From Candidatus Omnitrophota bacterium (lineage in GTDB: Bacteria > Omnitrophota > Gorgyraeia > Gygaellales > Profunditerraquicolaceae): DNA of 19,823 nt. The stretch spans positions 1 to 19,823 of the forward strand of contig JAQTNM010000004.1 of assembly GCA_028713875.1 (NCBI GenBank), read 5' to 3'. Positions 1 through 7,511 of this stretch are shown here, in pieces. A model generated the notes under the pieces. It saw only the letters and a program-made list of their open reading frames with translations, did not search any database and was not told the DNA's origin. Numbering within the stretch: the first letter of the stretch is position 1; every line of letters starts with the position of its first letter. Made by a program: the position numbers and the translations under genes.

Positions 1-89
1 ATCAGAAGATTGGGAAGCTGGCATCCGGCCCCCAGCAGGCACCAATAAGATAAGGATTTTCTAACGATACACAAAAATCCCCTTAAAAG
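1..89. other. Leader upstream of the Mg2+ ATPase gene; possible end of an unseen upstream gene
   Basis: All three forward frames are open from the window edge until stops at about 48, 53 and 64, so the tail of an upstream gene could lie here, but I cannot choose a frame. Two small stem-loops are visible: GCTGG (17-21) with CCAGC (32-36), and GGATTTT (54-60) with AAAATCC (74-80). The second ends ten bases before the ATG at 90. No strong ribosome binding site is present. A Mg2+ riboswitch would be attractive before an mgtA gene, but nothing here matches one that I can recognise, and most of any leader would lie outside the window. Confidence 0.3.
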
Positions 90-2675
90 ATGTCCTCAAA
101 TTTCCGTAACAGTAAAACCCGCGTTACAGGCTTGCAAAAGCCGCAGGTCCTGGATTTCGACTCTGTCGGATGCGCAACGGATGTCATTTTTGCAAAGCTC
201 AACACTTCAGAAAAAGGCCTGAGCGAAAAAGAGGTGCAGGCCCGCCTTGAAAAATACGGGTACAATGAGCCTGCCAAGAGAAAGAAAAGGTCCATCCTCA
301 CCCAGATTCTCTCCAAATTCCTGAACCCCCTGGTCACAGTCCTTCTTATAATCGGTACATTTTCATTGTTTTTCGGCGAGAAGATAAGCGCGCTCCTCGT
401 ATATTTGATGGCCGCAATGAGCGTAGTCTTATCCTTCGTACAGGAATACCGGGCGGGCAAAGAAGCGGAGAAGCTCAGCGAAATGGTCAGGGCAACCGCC
501 ACTGTTTATCGCAACGGCAAGCCTAAGGAGATAAAGATCAGGGAGATAGTGCCCGGAGATGTAGTGGACCTGTTTGCGGGAGACATGATCCCCGCGGACT
601 TGCGTATTATTTCCTGCAAGGATTTATTCATTAACCAGGCTTCTTTGACCGGAGAATCCTTCCCCATAGAGAAGGCATGCGCGCCCATCCAGGTAAAAAA
701 CGGGTCAATCTCGGAAATGCTCAATATCGCTTTTATGGGCTCAAGCGTAGTAAGCGGCACGGCGCTGGGAGTGGTTATAAAAACCGGCATCTCCACGCAG
801 TTCGGAGAGCTTTCCCGGAGATTAGCCACGATGAGGATAGAGACCAGCTTTGATAAAGGGATACATAAATTCACCTGGTTGATGATTAGGGCCATGCTTT
901 TTATGGTCTTATTTATCTTTGCCATCAATGCCTTTCGCCGCGGCGACTTTATACAATCACTGCTTTTTTCCCTGGGCGTTGCGGTAGGGCTTACCCCGGA
1001 GATGCTCCCCATGCTGGTTGCGATCAACCTTTCCAAAGGCGCTATCAGTATGTCTAAGAAACAGGTGATCGTCAAGCGCCTGAATTCCATCCAGAACCTC
1101 GGGGCAATGGATGTTATCTGCACAGATAAAACAGGGACGCTGACGCTGGATAAAATCGTTCTTGAAAAACACTGCGACGTGGTCAGGAAAGAAGACAACG
1201 ATGTTTTGAGGTTTGCCTACATCAACAGCTTTTATCAGACCGGCCTTAAAAATTTGCTGGACAGGGCTATCCTTAAGCATGAAAAGCTGCTGGTGAAACA
1301 ATTTAAGAAAATAGACGAAATACCTTTTGATTTTTCCCGCAAAATAATGTCCGTAGTTATAGATATCGAAGGTAAACACAGGATTATCTCCAAAGGCGCT
1401 CCCGAGGAAATATTTAAAAGATGCACCAGGTATGAGCTGGACGGGGAAATACTGGACATGGAGGAACTGATACTTTCAGACCTTAGAGAGGAATATGGCA
1501 ACCTTAGTTCCGAAGGCTTCCGGGTCCTGGCTATCGCTTATAAGGATATGGAGAGCAATAAGGATATCTATTCCAGGGAAGATGAAAAGGACCTTATCCT
1601 CAAGGGGTATGTGGCTTTTTATGACCCGCCAAAACCCAGCGCCCGCAGGGCGATCCTGGCTTTGAAAAGGCTGGGCATAGAATTCAAGGTGCTGACCGGC
1701 GACAACGAGCTGGTTACAAAAAAGATCTGCAGTGAAGTAGGGCTGGATATAAAGGGGCTGGTTACGGGGGACAAATTGGACCAGTTGAGCGATAAAGAGC
1801 TTCAGGAATTAGCCAAGACCGCCACGGTCTTTGCGCGCCTTTCGCCCATGCAGAAAGAAAGGCTTATCCATGCCCTGCATGAGAATAAGCACATCGTAGG
1901 CTACCTCGGTGACGGCATCAATGATGCCCCGGCTCTGAAGGCCTCTGATGTGGGGATATCCGTAAATAACGCCGTTGACATCGCCAAGGAATCAGCCGAC
2001 ATAATCTTGCTTAAGAAAAGTCTGATGGTGCTTGAGGACGGCGTTATCGAAGGCAGAAGGACCTTCGGAAACATAGTCAAATACATCAAGATGGGCTCCA
2101 GTTCCAATTTCGGCAATATGTTCAGCATGACCGGCGGCAGCCTGTTCCTGCCGTTCCTGCCCATGCTGCCGATACAGATACTTTTAAATAATTTTCTTTA
2201 TGACGTATCCCAGGTAGCTATCCCCACGGACGCAGTGGATAAGGACTATTTGACGAAACCGCGGCCCTGGAACGTAAATGCCATTAAGAAGTTCATGATC
2301 ATTATCGGCCCGATCAGCTCGATATTCGACTTTCTGACTTACGGGGTAATGCTCTTTATTTTTCATGCCTCAGCGCCTTTATTTCATACCGGCTGGTTCA
2401 TAGAGTCTTTGTGTACCCAGACCCTGGTCATACACATTATCCGCACCGGCAAGATCCCTTTTATAGAAAGCAGGCCAAGCAGGTTTTTGATCATTACCTC
2501 GATATTTATAGTCAGTATCGGGATACTCATACCGTTTTCCCCGCTTGCCCAGCCTTTTGGTTTTGTGGCTCCTCCCGCGGCATATTTTGCGGCATTATTC
2601 TTCATAGTCGTCGCTTATTTGTTCATGGTGCAGGCGGTGAAGAAATGGTTTATTAAAAAATACGGCTCCGATTAG
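90..2675 (+). CDS. mgtA: MgtA/MgtB-type magnesium-importing P-type ATPase
   Basis: Predicted inner-membrane P3B-type ATPase that uses ATP to bring Mg2+ into the cell. The 861-residue product has the full order: cation-ATPase N-terminal domain (about 30-100), first membrane pair, actuator domain with TGES at 187-190, phosphorylation motif DKTGTLT with the acceptor Asp at 346, nucleotide-binding domain, hinge GDGINDAPAL from 607, and a block of C-terminal membrane segments. The stretch DLFINQASLTGESFPIEK and the motif GLTPEMLPM are what I expect of MgtA rather than of Ca2+ or K+ pumps. Length is close to the usual 860-900 residues. The ATG at 90 has only a weak upstream AAAAG. The acetyltransferase gene follows after 24 bases and may be co-transcribed. 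Family membership is near certain; Mg2+ specificity is inferred from family similarity. Confidence 0.9.
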   Translation: MSSNFRNSKTRVTGLQKPQVLDFDSVGCATDVIFAKLNTSEKGLSEKEVQARLEKYGYNEPAKRKKRSILTQILSKFLNPLVTVLLIIGTFSLFFGEKISALLVYLMAAMSVVLSFVQEYRAGKEAEKLSEMVRATATVYRNGKPKEIKIREIVPGDVVDLFAGDMIPADLRIISCKDLFINQASLTGESFPIEKACAPIQVKNGSISEMLNIAFMGSSVVSGTALGVVIKTGISTQFGELSRRLATMRIETSFDKGIHKFTWLMIRAMLFMVLFIFAINAFRRGDFIQSLLFSLGVAVGLTPEMLPMLVAINLSKGAISMSKKQVIVKRLNSIQNLGAMDVICTDKTGTLTLDKIVLEKHCDVVRKEDNDVLRFAYINSFYQTGLKNLLDRAILKHEKLLVKQFKKIDEIPFDFSRKIMSVVIDIEGKHRIISKGAPEEIFKRCTRYELDGEILDMEELILSDLREEYGNLSSEGFRVLAIAYKDMESNKDIYSREDEKDLILKGYVAFYDPPKPSARRAILALKRLGIEFKVLTGDNELVTKKICSEVGLDIKGLVTGDKLDQLSDKELQELAKTATVFARLSPMQKERLIHALHENKHIVGYLGDGINDAPALKASDVGISVNNAVDIAKESADIILLKKSLMVLEDGVIEGRRTFGNIVKYIKMGSSSNFGNMFSMTGGSLFLPFLPMLPIQILLNNFLYDVSQVAIPTDAVDKDYLTKPRPWNVNAIKKFMIIIGPISSIFDFLTYGVMLFIFHASAPLFHTGWFIESLCTQTLVIHIIRTGKIPFIESRPSRFLIITSIFIVSIGILIPFSPLAQPFGFVAPPAAYFAALFFIVVAYLFMVQAVKKWFIKKYGSD

Positions 2676-2699
2676 AACCTCGGTATCTATATTTTTACA

Positions 2700-3356
2700 A
2701 TGAATACTCAGGTATCTATCAGGTTATACAATTCTTGCGATAAGCCTGCGGTAAGAAAGATCTGTTCTGATACCGCCGATTTAGGAAGACCTGTGGAAAA
2801 TTTTTTCTACGACCGGGAGGTTTTCGCCGACCTGGTAATCAGATATTATACGGATTTTGAGCCGCGTTCTTTGTGGGTGGCGGACCATCAGGGCCGGGCC
2901 GCAGGTTATTTAAGCGGGTGTCTGGACAGCCGCAGGTATATGCGGATTATGTTGACCGGGATAATCCCCGGCGTATTTGTCCGTGCGGCCCTGCGCGGCG
3001 CATTCTGGCGCAGGGATACCTGGCAGCTGTTAAAAGCCGGGTTAAAAAGCCTGCTGCTTGGCAGTTTCAACCGCAAGGACATTTTTGACGCTTACCCTGC
3101 GCACTTGCACATTAATTTAGAAGAGGCTTTTCGCCATCAAGGGCTGGGCGCCAAGCTTATTGAGCGTTTTCTGGAGCAGCTCAGGCAGCTACATTTATCC
3201 GGCGTACATGCTTCGGTGTGCCAGGATAACCGCCCTGCCTGCGTTTTTTTTGAACGCCTGGGGTTTTCTGCGTTAGGCCGTTATCCCATGATGCGGCCTG
3301 AGAAAATGAAGGGATTAAAGAGCACTTATACCGTGATTTACGGAAAGAGCCTATAG
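2700..3356 (+). CDS. GNAT-family N-acetyltransferase
   Basis: Predicted cytosolic acetyltransferase using acetyl-CoA; the substrate is unknown. The 218-residue protein carries the GNAT acetyl-CoA loop as HQGLGAKL at about residues 146-153, preceded by the beta-4 strand HLHINLEEAF and followed by a late element with N-R-P-A and FFERLGF (about 177-189). This matches the motif A and motif B order of the family. A region at about 80-125 rich in hydrophobic and Arg residues sits between the halves and is longer than in minimal GNATs. The gene follows mgtA by 24 bases with no obvious ribosome site, and a separate operon promoter begins 62 bases after its stop. A role linked to Mg2+ uptake cannot be claimed. 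Confidence 0.8.
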   Translation: MNTQVSIRLYNSCDKPAVRKICSDTADLGRPVENFFYDREVFADLVIRYYTDFEPRSLWVADHQGRAAGYLSGCLDSRRYMRIMLTGIIPGVFVRAALRGAFWRRDTWQLLKAGLKSLLLGSFNRKDIFDAYPAHLHINLEEAFRHQGLGAKLIERFLEQLRQLHLSGVHASVCQDNRPACVFFERLGFSALGRYPMMRPEKMKGLKSTYTVIYGKSL

Positions 3357-3418
3357 TAGAAACATCCCCGCAGGTATTTAAGCTACATCGCAATCCCGCC
3401 TTTTTCAGAATATAGTCC

Positions 3419-3446
3419 TTGACAAAAATATCCCATATGGTATTAT
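3419..3446 (+). promoter_or_regulatory. Sigma70-type promoter of the fur-feo-copA operon
   Basis: A perfect -35 hexamer TTGACA (3419-3424) is followed by a 16-base spacer and TATTAT (3441-3446, five of six to consensus). It lies upstream of the fur start and is the only clear promoter ahead of nine closely packed genes. Its -10 overlaps the palindrome at 3442-3466, so a repressor bound there would block RNA polymerase. Confidence 0.75.
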
Positions 3447-3466
3447 TGAAAACGATTTTCAATAAT
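3442..3466 (+). promoter_or_regulatory. Fur box (perfect 11-bp inverted repeat)
   Basis: The arms ATTATTGAAAA (3442-3452) and TTTTCAATAAT (3456-3466) are exact reverse complements around the spacer CGA. The core TGAAAACGATTTTCA resembles the 7-1-7 form of Fur sites (TGATAATNATTATCA and its TGAAAATNATTTTCA variants). It covers the -10 and the expected transcription start and ends 17 bases before the TTG start of a Fur-family gene. I infer iron-dependent autorepression of the whole operon. Confidence 0.8.
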
Positions 3467-3483
3467 TAAAGGAGGTTTTGCCG

Positions 3484-3909
3484 TTGCACAAGGAAATAGA
3501 GATATTGGACGCTTTTATCAGGTCAAAGGGGTTAAGGCGCACTCCGCAGAGGAAAAAGATACTTTCCGTCTTCCTGTCTACCGAAAAACACGTTTCTACG
3601 CAGGAGCTGCACAGGCTGGTAAGAAAAAAGTTCCGTAACATAGGTTATACTACGGTCTACAGGACAATACGGATTTTATTGCAGTCGGGGCTCTGCCGCG
3701 AAATAGATATAGGAGACGGGACATCCAGATATGAGCACCATTATAACCACCGGCACCATGACCATCTTATTTGCATAAAATGCAACCGGCTTATTGAGGT
3801 CATGGATCCCCGGATAGAAAGGATGCAGGAGAAGATGGCAAAGGAGCGTGGGTTTCGCCCTACGGCGCACAGGCTAGAGATATTCGGGTTATGCCGCGAG
3901 TGTATATGA
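3484..3909 (+). CDS. fur: Fur-family metal-responsive repressor
   Basis: DNA-binding metal sensor, 141 residues from the preferred start. I choose TTG at 3484 because GGAGG (3471-3475) is then 8 bases upstream; an in-frame TTG at 3478 would be only 2 bases from it. The N-terminal winged helix includes the recognition region GYTTVYRTI (54-62). The C-terminal dimer domain has the HHDH motif at 91-94 and two Cys pairs, C97/C100 and C137/C140, which fit the structural zinc site of Fur. The promoter in front carries a Fur-box palindrome, so autoregulation is likely. The stop overlaps the feoB start (ATGA). PerR or Zur remain possible in principle, but linkage to feoB and the site sequence favour iron. 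Confidence 0.88.
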   Translation: MHKEIEILDAFIRSKGLRRTPQRKKILSVFLSTEKHVSTQELHRLVRKKFRNIGYTTVYRTIRILLQSGLCREIDIGDGTSRYEHHYNHRHHDHLICIKCNRLIEVMDPRIERMQEKMAKERGFRPTAHRLEIFGLCRECI

Positions 3910-4406
3910 AAAAAATAGCGATAACCGGTTCACCCAACGTAGGCAAATCCGTTTTATTCAACGGTCTCACCCATACTTATAACGCCGTTGTCTCCAATTA
4001 TCCCGGCACTACAGTTGAGGTAACTTCCGGCAAAGTCAGGATCGGCAGTTATGAATTTGAAATCGTAGACACCCCGGGCATGTATTCCCTTTACCCTATC
4101 ACGGAAGAAGAAAAAGTGGCCCGTTCCATACTGTTGGATAGGTCCGTCTGCCTTATCCTGCACGTAATAGACGCAAAAAACCTGGAACGGATGCTTGGAC
4201 TTACCATGCAGCTTCAGGAAGCGGGTTTAAACGTAATCTTGGTTTTAAATATAATGGATGAAGCCAGGAAATTAGGGATCAGCATAGATATTGATGCCCT
4301 TGAGAAAGAATTGGGCATACCGGTTGCGGCAACGGTCTCCACTACCGGTGAAGGCCTGGATAGCTTAAGGGGCAAGATAGAAGATTATGTTAGAAAAATT
4401 TCCTAA
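3906..4406 (+). CDS. feoB: Ferrous iron transporter FeoB, separate GTPase domain
   Basis: Cytosolic G domain of the Fe2+ importer, encoded alone (166 residues from ATG 3906, which overlaps the fur stop as ATGA; an upstream ATG at 3891 is less likely). G1 is GSPNVGKS (8-15), the G2 region YPGTT (32-36), G3 DTPG (55-58) and G4 NIMD (115-118), with a plausible G5 near STTGEG. In single-chain FeoB this domain continues into a GDI helical domain and then the permease; here the reading frame stops and those parts lie in the next gene, overlapping by 20 bases in another frame. The two products presumably assemble at the membrane. A single-base frameshift, real or from assembly, would also explain the arrangement. 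Confidence 0.88.
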   Translation: MKKIAITGSPNVGKSVLFNGLTHTYNAVVSNYPGTTVEVTSGKVRIGSYEFEIVDTPGMYSLYPITEEEKVARSILLDRSVCLILHVIDAKNLERMLGLTMQLQEAGLNVILVLNIMDEARKLGISIDIDALEKELGIPVAATVSTTGEGLDSLRGKIEDYVRKIS

Positions 4407-5844
4407 AAAGATCGGTTACGAAGATCCTTTAGAGATACGCCTGTCAGAATTAGAAGCCCTGCTTTTATCCGATTACAGAATCTCAAAACGCGCGCTGAGT
4501 ATACTGCTTTTACAGGAAGACCGGGAGATGATGGAAATGGTCAAGGGGCGGGAAAAAGAAAACTCTCCCAGGATATTTGAGATCATAGCTGCGGCGCAGC
4601 AGCATTATCACCAGCCTTTAAGTTACATTATCAGCCAATGCCGGCAGAGGGAGGCCAGCCGCATAGCCGCTAAAGTCATGAGTTTCGAGCCGCAGCGCAC
4701 GGCCACGTTTAAAGAGCGTTTAAGCAAAATTATGATGAACCCCGTCATCGGAGCACCGATACTGCTGGCTGTGCTTTATTACGGGCTTTATAAATTTGTG
4801 GGCGGTTTCGGCGCAGGGATCCTGGTTGATTTTCTGGAAAACAAAGTCTTTGATGGTTACGTCAATCCCTTTATGATCCGCCTGGTAGACAGCGTTATAC
4901 CGTTTAAATTATTGCGGGAACTTTTGACAGGACAATACGGGATAGTGACGATGGGGATACGTTATGCCGTAGGGATAATCCTGCCTATCGTGGCGACATT
5001 CTTTTTTGCTTTTGCGGTCGTGGAGGACACAGGGTACCTGCCGCGCCTGGCCATGTTAATTGATCGGCTTTTTAAGAAGATCGGGCTTTCCGGCAGGGCA
5101 GTGATCCCCCTGGTATTGGGTTTCGGCTGCAGCACCATGGCCACAATGGTGACGCGCACCCTTCCTTCAAAGCGCGAACGCATTATCGCCACTCTCCTTT
5201 TGGCGCTGGCTGTTCCCTGTTCTGCCCAGATGGGGGTGATCCTGGCGCTTCTCGGAGATAAGCCCATGGGCCTGGTGGTCTGGTTAGGCATAATCATGGC
5301 TGTATTTCTGTTCGTAGGGTTCCTGGCAGCCAAAATAATGCCGGGAGAGCTGCCGAGTTTCTATATGGAGATACCGCCGCTTAGGTTCCCGCAGTTATCA
5401 AATGTGCTGCGTAAGACTGCCAGCCGTCTGAAGTGGTATTTCCTGGAGATATTCCCTCTTTTTATCCTGGCCAGTATTTTTATATGGATAGGCCAGATAA
5501 CGCGATTGTTCTATTTTAGCGTGCGCATCCTGGAATACCCGGCCAGATGGATCGGCCTGCCGAAAGAGTCTGCGGTGGCTTTTCTTTTCGGGTTTTTCCG
5601 CCGCGATTACGGCGCAGCCGGGCTTTACGACCTTAAGAAAGTAGGCTTATTGACGGGGAACCAGCTGGTGGTTGCCTGCATTACCCTGACTTTATTTCTT
5701 CCCTGTATCGCCCAGCTTTTGATGAATATAAAGGAACGGGGCATGCGTATGGGTGCCGCCATTTCCGTGTTTGTCCTGTTTTTTTCGTTTAGCATAGGCT
5801 ATGTGGTAAATATCATCTTGACGCTGGCCAATGTTCACTTATAA
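4387..5844 (+). CDS. feoB: Ferrous iron transporter FeoB, GDI plus permease domains
   Basis: The 485-residue product begins with what looks like the FeoB GDI segment (about 1-100, charged helices including YEDPLEIRLSELEALL) and continues into the polytopic permease. Two Gate-type motifs are visible: the first around FGCSTMATMVTRTLPSKRER followed by VPCSAQMGV, and the second near CITLTLFLPCIAQ. The phrase FFRRDYGAAGLYDL is highly typical of FeoB. The Cys residues in FGCS and PCSA match the positions of the conserved permease cysteines. Together with the preceding gene it makes a complete FeoB of normal total length. It lacks its own visible ribosome binding site within the overlap, which is consistent with translational coupling. 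It should import Fe2+ across the inner membrane. Confidence 0.88.
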   Translation: MLEKFPKKIGYEDPLEIRLSELEALLLSDYRISKRALSILLLQEDREMMEMVKGREKENSPRIFEIIAAAQQHYHQPLSYIISQCRQREASRIAAKVMSFEPQRTATFKERLSKIMMNPVIGAPILLAVLYYGLYKFVGGFGAGILVDFLENKVFDGYVNPFMIRLVDSVIPFKLLRELLTGQYGIVTMGIRYAVGIILPIVATFFFAFAVVEDTGYLPRLAMLIDRLFKKIGLSGRAVIPLVLGFGCSTMATMVTRTLPSKRERIIATLLLALAVPCSAQMGVILALLGDKPMGLVVWLGIIMAVFLFVGFLAAKIMPGELPSFYMEIPPLRFPQLSNVLRKTASRLKWYFLEIFPLFILASIFIWIGQITRLFYFSVRILEYPARWIGLPKESAVAFLFGFFRRDYGAAGLYDLKKVGLLTGNQLVVACITLTLFLPCIAQLLMNIKERGMRMGAAISVFVLFFSFSIGYVVNIILTLANVHL

Positions 5845-5865
5845 TAAAATAAGAAGGAGAATCAA

Positions 5866-6507
5866 ATGTTATCTGAAGGCGCGGAAGAGATCTTAGAAGC
5901 CCTGTGGGTTAAAATCGAAGAGCAGGGCAATAAGCCTATTGAGCTGGCTGCAAATCGCGATAACCCGGCTATCGAAGAATTGATACGGCTGGGGTTGATA
6001 CGGGTAGATAGGGACCATATATATTTGCTGGAGAAAGGCAGGTCGCAGGCCCTTGGCTGCGTGCGCAGGCACAGGCTTGCCGAGCGGCTCATGGTGGACA
6101 TACTGGATGTAAAGAAAAAAAATATCAATGAGGTCAGCTGTAAATTTGAGCACCTTCTGCATAAAGGGCTGGAAGACAACGTCTGCACTTTGTTAGGCCA
6201 CCCCAAGGTCTGCCCTCACGGCAAGCCGATCCCCCGGGGCAAATGCTGCCTTGGCAAGAAATACAAGATTCCGCTGAAGTTCGTAGCTTCTTTAGGCGAA
6301 CTGGATGCGGGCGACAAGGGCGTGATCGCTTATCTGCAGTCCAAAGATAAAAACCAGATGCAAAAGCTCATCTCTATCGGCGCACTGCCGGGGATATCCA
6401 TTACGCTGCTGCAGAAATTTCCCTCTTATGTTTTTCAGATAGGCCAAAGCCAGTTCGCGATAGACAGGGAATTAGCCGAGAGCATATACGTGAGGTTGAT
6501 TAAGTAA
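5866..6507 (+). CDS. DtxR-family metal-dependent regulator with C-terminal FeoA/SH3 domain
   Basis: The 213-residue protein has a short winged-helix region (1-60), the DtxR metal-binding and dimerisation region (61-130) and a FeoA-like SH3 domain (about 138-213). Candidate metal ligands are H69, C92, E95 and H96 (the CKFEH motif), followed by CTLLGHP, CPHG and PRGKCC, which are typical of the family. The recognition part of the helix-turn-helix is shorter than in classical DtxR or MntR, so direct DNA binding needs testing. A good ribosome site, AAGGAG, precedes ATG 5866. I see no free-standing feoA in the operon, so this domain could also act as the FeoA partner of the split FeoB. This is the second metal regulator in the same operon as fur. 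Confidence 0.82.
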   Translation: MLSEGAEEILEALWVKIEEQGNKPIELAANRDNPAIEELIRLGLIRVDRDHIYLLEKGRSQALGCVRRHRLAERLMVDILDVKKKNINEVSCKFEHLLHKGLEDNVCTLLGHPKVCPHGKPIPRGKCCLGKKYKIPLKFVASLGELDAGDKGVIAYLQSKDKNQMQKLISIGALPGISITLLQKFPSYVFQIGQSQFAIDRELAESIYVRLIK

Positions 6508-6509
6508 AC

Positions 6510-7511
6510 ATGAAAGCCGTAGCTTTACTTTCAGGCGGGCTGGATAGCACATTAGCTGCCAAGTTGATCCAGGGGCTGGGTATTGAGATTACAGCCTTGA
6601 ATTTTAAGACCCCTTTTTGCCTCTGTGATCAAAAGACGGACTCCGGCTGCGCCCATACTGCTAAAACTGCAGCCGGGAATCTGGGCATTACCCTGAAGGT
6701 AATCAATATATCCGATGATTTTTTCGGCGTGCTCAAAAATCCCAAACACGGCTACGGCTCGCATATGAATCCATGCATAGACTGCAGGATACTGAAGTTC
6801 AAAAAAGCCAAGATATTCATGCAGGAGCGTGGTGCGGATTTTATTTTGACAGGAGAGGTATTGGGGCAGCGCCCTATGTCTCAGCACCGCAAGGCGCTGG
6901 ATATAATAGAGAAAGAAAGCGGATTGGAAGGATTAGTTTTAAGGCCTTTATCTGCCAGGCTTTTACCAGAGACGATACCCGAAAAAAGAGGATGGGTGGA
7001 CAGGAACAGGTTATTGTCTATATCCGGCAGGTCGCGCAGGCCGCAGTTTGAGCTGGCAAATACCATGAATATCAAAGATTATGCCTGTCCTGCCGGAGGC
7101 TGCCTTTTGACCGACCCAGAGTTTACAAAAAGGATCAGGGATCTTATGTCTTATGGGACCCTGGACATCAATAATGCGGAATTATTGAAGGTGGGCCGGC
7201 ATTTTCGGCTGTCAGAAAATACCAGGCTTGTAGTGGGCAGGAATGAAAAGGAAAATGCCAGGATACAGGGCTTGGCTAAAGAGCAAGATACCGTATTCTG
7301 GCCCCTAAATTTAGCCGGGCCCAGCGCCTTAACAAGAGGCGCGCTTGATACCGGATTAATAGAGTTATCCTCCAAGATAGTCTGCCGTTATTGCGACCTT
7401 AACGGCAATGCCAACGCGGATATAGCTTACCGAGCAGTCGGCGATAAAGAGGATAAAATAATGACGGTTACGCCTGTTGCAGAAGAGACGCTGTCCGGGC
7501 TCAGGATATGA
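6510..7511 (+). CDS. PP-loop ATPase, ThiI/MnmA-like tRNA thiolation protein
   Basis: Predicted cytosolic adenylating enzyme, 333 residues. The PP-loop SGGLDST (8-14) binds ATP. A cysteine pair CIDC (89-92) follows the NPKHGYGSHMNP stretch, and a second pair lies in YACPAGGCLL (C193, C198); C37, C39 and C47 add to an unusually Cys-rich first half. This layout fits sulfurtransferases that activate a tRNA uridine and pass sulfur through cysteine or an Fe-S cluster. The C-terminal part (about 205-333) resembles the small DUF814/NFACT-R type domain seen in such proteins, but I am not certain of it. It begins 2 bases after the regulator gene and overlaps amrS by ATGA. The exact tRNA position and product cannot be read from the sequence. 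Confidence 0.72.
   Translation: MKAVALLSGGLDSTLAAKLIQGLGIEITALNFKTPFCLCDQKTDSGCAHTAKTAAGNLGITLKVINISDDFFGVLKNPKHGYGSHMNPCIDCRILKFKKAKIFMQERGADFILTGEVLGQRPMSQHRKALDIIEKESGLEGLVLRPLSARLLPETIPEKRGWVDRNRLLSISGRSRRPQFELANTMNIKDYACPAGGCLLTDPEFTKRIRDLMSYGTLDINNAELLKVGRHFRLSENTRLVVGRNEKENARIQGLAKEQDTVFWPLNLAGPSALTRGALDTGLIELSSKIVCRYCDLNGNANADIAYRAVGDKEDKIMTVTPVAEETLSGLRI

Noticed and set aside
1..89. Possible M-box or other magnesium riboswitch
   Set aside because: I could not match its conserved segments. Only short stems are seen and the region is truncated by the window edge.
506..1198. Long minus-strand open frame of 230 codons inside mgtA
   Set aside because: It is antisense to a clear P-type ATPase with intact motifs. 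Its composition is a mirror of that gene and it has no family features.
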